64,000 nucleotides of DNA from Coniochaeta sp. PMI_546 (Eukaryota > Ascomycota > Sordariomycetes > Coniochaetales > Coniochaetaceae). Position numbers and translations under genes: made by a program. Every line of letters begins with the position of its first letter. Within the stretch, counting starts at the first letter, position 1. The DNA lies in assembly GCA_021432605.1 (NCBI GenBank), contig MU271150.1, positions 62,001 through 126,000 on the forward strand, in the 5' to 3' direction. A model generated the notes under the pieces. The model did no database searches. It was not told the DNA's origin and saw only the letters and a list, made by a program, of their open reading frames with translations. Shown in pieces: positions 57,300-64,000 of the stretch.

Positions 57300-59668
57300 C
57301 TATTGGACAATCTCCTCTGTCTCCTCCAGTACCTCCTCCACAATCTCCTCGATGATCTGCTGCTCTCCGTCTCCAGCCAAGCCCTCCGTCTTGGCCTTGA
57401 GTAGTGCGGCAACATCGGGCAGACCGAGCGCTTCCCGTTCCTCCGCGATCTCTGCCTCGACCTGAGCCCGCCATGCGTACCACTCCTCGAGGAGGCGGCG
57501 GCGATGCTCGACGACCGCCACATCGGCGCTGCTGATGCGCTCGGCATCCTCTTGGTCGAAAATGCGCGAGTACTCGCGGAGATTCTTGCGGATGGTCTTC
57601 TGCTCTTCCTTCGTAAGGAGAGTAGGAGGGCGCGGCCTCCATTGCCACTGCTTGAACTTCTCAATAGGCTCCTCGCGCAGTTGTTCGCCCTTGAAGTCGT
57701 AGAGATGATATCCGTTCTCCATCTACACAGGGAGACAGCGTTAGTTACTTATAGCTAGGAGAGGATACCCAAGGAGGGGGATATGTATCCTTACCGCATG
57801 CTTCCATGCTGAAGCCCACGTGGCGACATAACGACCGGAGGGATCCCACTCGACATCGGTGACGCCGTAATGGTCCGCAGTGTTCATCAACTGCAGGTTC
57901 GCGGTCAAGTCCTTGTCAGACTCGGGCTTCTCGCCCTCAAAGTCCAAGTCGAAGAAGTCCAGATCCGAGCTCTGTGTGTTGGCCACGGTCGCGACGACCA
58001 CGAATCGGCCCTTGGGAGACCAGTAGATCGCGTTGCTGTTCTTCTTGTCCAGTGTCCGCAGGTGCTTGAAGTTGCCAACAGCGTTGCCCTTTGCCTTCTC
58101 CGGGCAGAAGAATGAGACTGACGTCTTAGGGGGGACGGCGGTGGCTCCAACGGGCTCGGTCGTGGTGATAATCACGAAGCGATCTCCCTTTGGCTCCCAG
58201 GCGAAGTTGATAACTGTGTCCTTGATCGTGTCTACGACCTCCACCGGAACGCCCTTCTCCTTGACGCGGAAGATCTCAAGTGTGGTGGCTTGAGACTTCT
58301 TCGACTTGGAGTGTCTGTCGACCTTGACGCAGAGGTATGCACCGTCAGATTGCCAGTGAAGCTTTGCGTCGCTAACGCTAAAGAGATTAAGAGTTCGGAC
58401 AACCTGCTTCGACGGTATACTCATCAAGCTGACCTTGGCTGGGTTGCTGCCGATTTCAGGGGTCCAATAGCAGAGAAGCTGCTCATAGCCCTTGAAACCC
58501 TCGCGCTGAACTGTTGCTGGCGCCCACTCAAAGTCCATGACACCTTCGACCTTGATGGTCGTCTTGTCGAGCAGGTTCATGCGTGGGAGTTCGTAGACGG
58601 AGATCGCCGATCCTTGGGTGAGACGTGCCACGTACTTGTCATCTGAAGACCACTTGAATGCGGGCCACGGGAGCTTCGCTGGCTTGCGAGCCGCCAGATC
58701 CTCACCAGGACCTGCGGGAACGTCGAGCTGGGCAAAAGAACGGAGCGGCTTGGAAGTCTTGACGTCCCAGATCACGTAGTTCTTGCCATCGTCGTCCACG
58801 GACAGGGACGGGTGTCCCTCGTCAGGGATGGAGATAGGACGGTTCGACCACGTAACCATGTAGTTCTCATTTGGCGAGAAGGCGACCATGTTGACGAAGG
58901 GGTGCGCGAACCGCCTTTGCCGGGTCCACGACGGGCCACCCCAAAGCTGAACACCTTGAGCATGTACGGATGTCAGATATGTGCCGAGAGGAGACCATTG
59001 AACGAAAGTCTCTGTCCAGCCAGGCCGGTCAACAATAAGCTCCGGTTGATCCTTGTCGTTGTTCCAGAAGACTCCGACACTCTCTCCGCGGTACATAACG
59101 AACTGGTCCCTGCCGCGGCCGCTGGGATCGGCCATGAACCACCGCAAATGCTCCTTCTCCTGGAACGGCTCGATCTCGGGTGGGGTGTAGTGCTCGCTGA
59201 TCTTGCCTTCGCGGCCATAGTGATCGATATCGGTAAGCTTGTTGACGCGCAGGGTGTGCTTCTTGTCAAGAGGGACCATATCAAGCTGTCGCACGGCGGC
59301 AGCAGCCTCGGTTTTCGTGGAGTACTCAACAAAGGCGAAGCTAGTCATTCGTCGTCAGATCAACTCTCCACAGGTAGAATTTCAGGTACCGCATACTTCA
59401 TGGACTTGCCATCCTCGCCCATGGGCATATAAATCTGATCCTCGCGGGTGCGGCCAACCGAGTTCATCTTCTTCAAGAGGAACTTGACCAGCTTTGGCTT
59501 CTGAGCCTCGTCGACCGTGGGCAGTCCATCGACAACGACGAAAGTGTCCAGGCCAGACTCCAACTGCACTTCGTATTTTTGCTTGAGATCGGAGATGTCG
59601 ACCTCATCCTCATCGAACTCCTCGTCGTCGAGGTTCTCCTCCACGAGGTGATCGAAAGATGGCGCCAT
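57300..59668 (-). CDS. prt1: Translation initiation factor eIF3 subunit b
   Basis: Core scaffold of the eIF3 complex, which binds the 40S ribosome and aids mRNA recruitment. Exons 59668-59397, 59340-57795 and 57722-57300 (introns 56 and 72 bp) give 746 residues. Order: acidic N-terminus ([12 protein letters not shown]), an RRM (~40-125; [14 protein letters not shown], then [13 protein letters not shown] after intron 1), a long WD40-like beta-propeller (~140-610, with [37 protein letters not shown] and [11 protein letters not shown]) and a charged helical C-terminus ([19 protein letters not shown], then [13 protein letters not shown]) that contacts other subunits. Intron 1 joins KSM-N-FAFVEY, one residue from the usual glycine. 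It is divergent from CCT2, as a pair of housekeeping genes. Confidence 0.95.
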
Positions 59669-60396
59669 GCTGGGCTAACAGTTGCTTCGTAGTCGTCTTG
59701 AACCTGTTTGTATAAGCAGGCTGCGTGATGTTGTCGACGAGTGTGACGAGCTTTAGAGTATCAACTGTTGTCCTTTGCGGTGGTTGAATTTCTGTGGGCG
59801 GTGTTGATTCGAGAACGCCAAATCTACTGTGGGGTCTTTGGGTTTTTTTCGATGCGAAAAAGTTACTGCCCCGCCCCAGAGTTTGACCTTCGAGCTCAGG
59901 GGATCAAAGACTGTTATAGCCTGGTAACTAGAAAGGCTTGGTACGTGATTACGGAAGGCGTGAGCTATCTGATACAGTCTGGTGAGAGCAGTCTTCTTTG
60001 GCTTGATGGTCTTCTTGAGACCCTATACTGCAATTTTTGCACATATTGTTCGGTCAATGAACAATGTGGGCGAACGGTCACGATGTTTTCCCGTTCCGGT
60101 AACAGTCATTGTTGTCAAGCCACAGTGAAGTGGCTCGAGCTCCATGTAGCCGCCCCCTGGAGGGGTAGCTGTGGCTTTACACCGTCTCCACACCTGTAGC
60201 TGCCTGGGCGGTGAGCTTTGAACTTTTTTGGTTGGAGAGACATCGAGCAACACTTCTGGTAGGCGTGATATCCATACGAAGCCCAAGCAAGATACCCATT
60301 TGTCATCTCCTCTTTTGACCTCCAATCTGCTAGATAGGTATAGACGGACCTTGCTCTCGGATTTGTACCACTTAAAGTTTTGAAACTTACGTGAAA
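59669..60396. promoter_or_regulatory. Divergent promoter region between eIF3b and CCT-beta
   Basis: A 728 bp region separates the start codons of two essential housekeeping genes read outward. Both promoters and leaders lie here. Small frames on the plus strand (59768-60199) have no support. Confidence 0.55.
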
Positions 60397-62220
60397 ATGG
60401 TTGGTTCTTCCTTCTCAACCCAAGGAGACAGACATGCTCTGAGCCCTAGCTAACCAGTCCTCGCGGCCATTAGGCGTCTTTCAGTCCAACCCAGATTTTC
60501 GAGGAAGGAACCACAGAAGAGAAGGGCGAGAATGCGCGTCTCGCCGCGTTCGTTGGCGCCATTGCCGTCGGCGACCTGGTAAAGAGCACTTTGGGACCGA
60601 AGGGCATGGACAAGATTCTCCAGTCAGCGTATGTGCTTCCCGCCAGCTCTTCCCCTCTCAAGACATGGTATCGTGTTGCCTTGCTAGGTGTCATCATGAC
60701 TAACAATACTCTTTTGTGCAGATCTACGGGTGAAATTATGGTCACAAACGATGGTGCCACGATCCTCAAGTCGATTGCGTTGGATAACGCTGCTGCCAAG
60801 GTCCTAGTAAACATCTCCAAAGTTCAAGACGACGAGGTCGGCGATGGCACAACCTCCGTTGCGGTCCTTGCCGCCGAGCTCCTTAGGGAGGCAGAGAAGC
60901 TTGTCGACAAGAAGATCCATCCCCAGACGATCATCGAAGGTTACCGGATAGCGAGTCAAGCTGCCTTGGAGGCATTAGAAAAGTCTGCCGTCGACCACAG
61001 CAAGAACCGCGAGGCGTTCAGGAACGACTTACTCGCCATCGCAAGGACTACCCTCAGCTCCAAGGTTCTGGCGCAGGACAGAAACCACTTTGCCGAGCTC
61101 GCTGTCGATGCCATCATGCGCCTGAAGGGATCGTCCGATCTGAGCCATATTCAGATCATCAAGAAGGCCGGTGGCAAGCTCAGCGAGTCTTACCTCGACG
61201 AAGGCTTTATTTTGGACAAAAAGATTGGAGTCAACCAGCCCAAGCGCCTGGAGAACGCCAAGATCCTTGTCGCAAATACGTCCATGGACACCGATAAGGT
61301 CAAGATTTTCGGAGCCCGGGTAAAGGTTAGCTCGACAAGCAAGCTTGCCGATCTCGAGAAGGCAGAGAAGGAAAAGATGAAGGCGAAGGTGGAGAAGATT
61401 AAGGCACACGGCATCAACTGCTTCATCAACAGGCAGCTCATCTACAACTGGCCCGAGCAGCTCTTCACAGATGCTGGCATCATGTCGATCGAGCACGCCG
61501 ATTTCGATGGCATTGAGAGGTTAGCGCTCGTCACAGGAGGCGAGATTGCATCCACGTTCGATCATCCTGACCAAGTCAAGCTTGGACACTGCGATCTGAT
61601 TGAGGAGGTCATTATTGGCGAGGATACCCTGATCAAATTCTCTGGTGTCGCTGCCGGTGAGGCTTGCACAATCGTCCTGCGCGGTGCCACAGACCAGCTC
61701 CTCGACGAGGCCGAGCGCAGTCTGCACGACGCTCTTGCTGTTCTATCCCAGACAGTCAAGGAGCCGCGAACCACACTTGGCGGCGGGTGCGCGGAGACCT
61801 TGATGGCCAAGGCTGTTGACGCTGCTGCGACCAGGATCGAGGGAAAGAAACAGCTGGCCACGTCCTCGTTTGCCATTGCCCTTCGCCAGCTACCCACTAT
61901 CCTTGCAGACAACGCCGGCTTGGACTCCGGCGAGCTCGTAGCTCGTCTGCGGAAGGCGCACTACGACGGTTTGATGACATATGGACTTGACCTCATGACG
62001 CCAGGCGGTGGAATCGCGGACATGCGAGACCTTGGTGTTATCGAGAGCTACAAGCTCAAGAAGGCTGTGGTGTCGTCAGCCAGCGAGGCTGCGGAGGTAA
62101 GCCCCCCTTTTCCCTGTCTTGCACCTTGACACAGGGGCCGTTATTAACCTTTGTTTGCAGCTTCTGTTGCGCGTCGACGATATCATAAGGGCTGCGCCTA
62201 GAAGGAGGGAAAGGCACTGA
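60397..62220 (+). CDS. cct2: T-complex protein 1 subunit beta (CCT2)
   Basis: Cytosolic chaperonin subunit that folds actin, tubulin and other proteins in an ATP-driven double ring. The predicted 530 residues match the family. Exons: 60397-60399, 60474-60628, 60722-62096 and 62161-62220. Exon 1 is only the ATG codon: the frame upstream of GCG at 60474 is closed by a TAG, and splicing from ATG|GTTGGT to ATTAG gives [13 protein letters not shown], close to known CCT2 starts. ATP-site motifs are [33 protein letters not shown] and the C-terminal [10 protein letters not shown] and [10 protein letters not shown]. The ends read [19 protein letters not shown]. Gene identity is certain; the minute first exon is less so. 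Confidence 0.93.
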
Positions 62221-62754
62221 GGACTGAGCGAATAAAGCCAGACTCAGGGACTCTAGACAGCTGTACTTAATAGAGACGAACAATGCCATGCCGCAGTCCA
62301 TGACAGCAAGCCGCTCGCTCGCGCACATGTTTTTGCCACTGGAAGCACGCCTATGCAGATTTCATGACGTTTCATTTCGCCTTTTCCTTTCGCCTTTTCC
62401 AACCATTTTCGCCAACGTTCATGTATTGCCATGTTCGCGACGTTGCTAGTGTCTGGTCATCATCTCCATGGTATGCACTTTTCTTTTTACACCAAGTCCG
62501 CTGCAAGCGTCGCGGATTAGCTCAGCGCTGCATCGCGGCCGGGTCCGTCCCCACGCTACCCGGAAGCCCGGGCGATAGAGACAATTTCTTACCGAGGAAC
62601 CATGACTCGATATGGGAATACTTCAAAAAGGAATGGGTGTGAGAACATAGAGCTTATATAATTTCTCATGTTCTGAGATCTGTCACTCAAAGCTCACAGC
62701 TCCGGGACGACACTCCGTAGCCAAGCTTATCTCAAACCCCTCCAGGACGTAATC
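62221..62754. other. Intergenic region between CCT2 and the phosphatase
   Basis: About 530 bp between two plus-strand genes. A GCGGATTAGCTCA run at 62512-62524 recalls the start of some tRNA genes, but no cloverleaf follows. Otherwise it holds presumed 3' and promoter sequence. Confidence 0.5.
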
Positions 62755-63528
62755 ATGCTCCCAACACAGCTGCCGCCAATTTCAGAGATAGCACCGGGGC
62801 TCTTCATCGGCAGCTTCGAAGCGTCAAAAGACATCAAGATTCTCATGAACCACGACATAACAGCAATTGTATCCCTCGGCCAACGCAGGGCAACGGAGTG
62901 GGACCGCGTGGGCAACAGGATGCTCGTGGCCGAAGCGGACCACTTGATCGTGCCGTGTACAGACATGCCGGGCGAAAACATCCTCGTCAAGCTGCCCGAT
63001 ATTTGCGATTTCATCGAGGAGCACTTGAATGCGAAGCCGCCGAGATTCTCGGATATCTTGGAGTCGCCGCCAGACCGCGACATGGAGGATGGACTCGAGG
63101 ATCTGAATACTTCGTCGTATTTCGCCAAGCACAACGTGCTTGTTCATTGCAACCTCGGTATATCGAGATCTGCGACTGTAGTCGCAGCTTACTTGATGCG
63201 GAAGAGGCACCAGAGCAGAGACCAGGTATTGGCTTATATACGAAGGAAGCGGAGGGTTAGGCCCATACAGAACTTCCTTGATCAGCTGCAGGTATGGGAA
63301 GAGGTCGAGTACAATCCGTGGCAAGATCCGGAGCGCACTGTGCCGAAGCCGCCGTACAGTAGCTTCTTAGAGAGTCTGAAATTGGAGAACAAGACGGTCA
63401 AGAGCGCAAGAGAGCTTCGAGAAGAGCACGCTGCGTGGTTACAGGGGTCAGACGAAGAGCCGGTACTTCACGGCATGGACGTTGTGCCACGCGGTTCTGC
63501 GTCGGCAGTGATGTTTGGGACGGGATAA
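62755..63528 (+). CDS. Dual-specificity protein phosphatase
   Basis: Intron-less gene of 257 residues starting at ATG 62755. The phosphatase domain (~8-190) begins ISEIAPGLFIGSFEASKD, a typical DSP opening, and carries the signature VHCNLGISRSATVVAAYLM with the nucleophile Cys 132 and the Arg 138 of HCx5R. The general acid is probably an Asp in CTDMPGE, near residue 74. The PxxNFLDQL block (RPIQNFLDQLQVW) is the usual DSP end motif. An insert of about 25 residues (FSDILESPPDRDMEDGLED) precedes the active-site strand. The C-terminal 60 residues are charged and carry no domain. Its substrate cannot be read from sequence. It is convergent with the methyltransferase-like gene. Confidence 0.9.
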   Translation: MLPTQLPPISEIAPGLFIGSFEASKDIKILMNHDITAIVSLGQRRATEWDRVGNRMLVAEADHLIVPCTDMPGENILVKLPDICDFIEEHLNAKPPRFSDILESPPDRDMEDGLEDLNTSSYFAKHNVLVHCNLGISRSATVVAAYLMRKRHQSRDQVLAYIRRKRRVRPIQNFLDQLQVWEEVEYNPWQDPERTVPKPPYSSFLESLKLENKTVKSARELREEHAAWLQGSDEEPVLHGMDVVPRGSASAVMFGTG

Positions 63529-63686
63529 GGCAGGAGCTTCTGTGCTATCTCAACTCGTTGGACAAGGACACCCCACTGCGCATGTATGGATGTTAAGGTA
63601 GCTTTCCAATCAGTCGTCCCTCTTACTCCGCGGGCGCCCGGCTGGCAGCAAGGATTTTCCACCTGAGAACCGCTCTTGAATCCCAC

Positions 63687-64000
63687 TCAGGCCCTTCGCT
63701 TCACCAGCAGCAGCACCCCAGACACACCTCCCTGAATGAGCTCCTTTCCCTGTTCAACGCCAGCCTGGCGAAACAAGTCCTCGATCTCCCTCCTCATGAT
63801 CCTTACCACGTCCTGCTCGGTATTTGCTACCTCGGGATGAGCCTCGCGCCATCTAGCGATGGGACTGGTCGTGCCCAACATCTTCTCCAGCATGTCCAAA
63901 GTTGCAGGCTGCTGGTAGGAGTAGAACCGATCGCCCGGCTCGGAGCCAGGACCAGTCCCCCACTCCTTGCGTACGAACGAAGCCTCGTCAAACTCGGGCA
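63687..64000 (-). CDS. Class I methyltransferase-like protein, C-terminal part only
   Basis: The gene enters from beyond the right edge and its stop is at 63687. About 104 codons are visible, open to the edge, so the start and any SAM-binding motif are outside the window. The visible part reads VRKEWGTGPGSEPGDRFYSY, then TSPIARWREAHPEV, an amphipathic helix (VVRIMRREIEDLFRQAG) and a final strand GVSGVLLLVKRRA. A last beta-strand of this LLLVKRR form is usual in fungal trans-aconitate or LaeA-like methyltransferases, so that is the likely class. The assignment is weak without the N-terminal half. Confidence 0.5.
   Translation of the reverse strand, partial: PEFDEASFVRKEWGTGPGSEPGDRFYSYQQPATLDMLEKMLGTTSPIARWREAHPEVANTEQDVVRIMRREIEDLFRQAGVEQGKELIQGGVSGVLLLVKRRA

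Noticed and set aside
62505-62590. tRNA-like start (GCGGATTAGCTCA) near 62512
   Set aside because: The expected anticodon arm and a T-loop GGTTCRAxxCC do not follow at the right distance, and no pairing acceptor stem was found.
1-64000. Transposons, CRISPR arrays or an origin
   Set aside because: No long terminal or inverted repeats, transposase or reverse transcriptase motifs, or regularly spaced repeats were seen; CRISPR arrays are not expected in a fungal genome.

Overview
The window is nuclear DNA of a filamentous ascomycete (Pezizomycotina, probably a Sordariomycete; this is inferred from gene content, not from a search). The evidence is short GT-AG introns of about 50-135 bp, often with a CTAAC-type branch site, a Zn2Cys6 regulator, an alpha-1,3-glucan synthase, a LysM/CBM18/GH18 chitinase, a fungal hybrid histidine kinase and small secreted cysteine-rich proteins. 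Genes lie on both strands, are monocistronic, and are separated by gene-poor stretches of up to about 3.7 kb.

Left part (1-23 kb): a 3.7 kb gene-free leader precedes a complete five-exon alpha-1,3-glucan synthase (3675-10922). A tiny CxxC protein (11731-11907) and an unrecognised intron-less gene with an internal duplication (14545-16212) follow. Next comes a divergent pair of secreted products: a 257-residue protein on the minus strand and, 1.1 kb away, a killer-toxin-like subgroup C chitinase on the plus strand (18375-22200).

Middle part (23-46 kb): a five-exon hybrid histidine kinase, a serine carboxypeptidase (S10), a proline-rich protein, a type II membrane glycosyltransferase-like protein, a broken NACHT (NLR-like) gene that still shows recognisable motifs and splice sites (33343-35040, minus), an alpha-N-terminal protein methyltransferase sharing a 275 bp promoter with a Zn2Cys6 factor, a 95-residue cysteine-rich secreted protein assembled from three small exons, and a GT31-like membrane glycosyltransferase.

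Right part (45-64 kb): mostly conserved cellular genes. These are a probable nuclear low-complexity protein, a TBC-domain protein, an oleate delta-12 desaturase, eIF3b and CCT-beta in a divergent pair, a dual-specificity phosphatase, and the 3' end of a methyltransferase-like gene cut by the window edge.

Together the window mixes cell-wall synthesis and remodelling (glucan synthase, chitinase, two glycosyltransferases), secretion (peptidase, cysteine-rich proteins), signalling (histidine kinase, phosphatase, TBC protein) and basic proteostasis (eIF3b, CCT2). The items most worth a second look are the chitinase with its divergent secreted neighbour, the decaying NACHT gene, the small cysteine-rich protein and the duplicated-domain protein. 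All exon borders were placed by eye from splice signals and reading frame; none was checked against transcripts.
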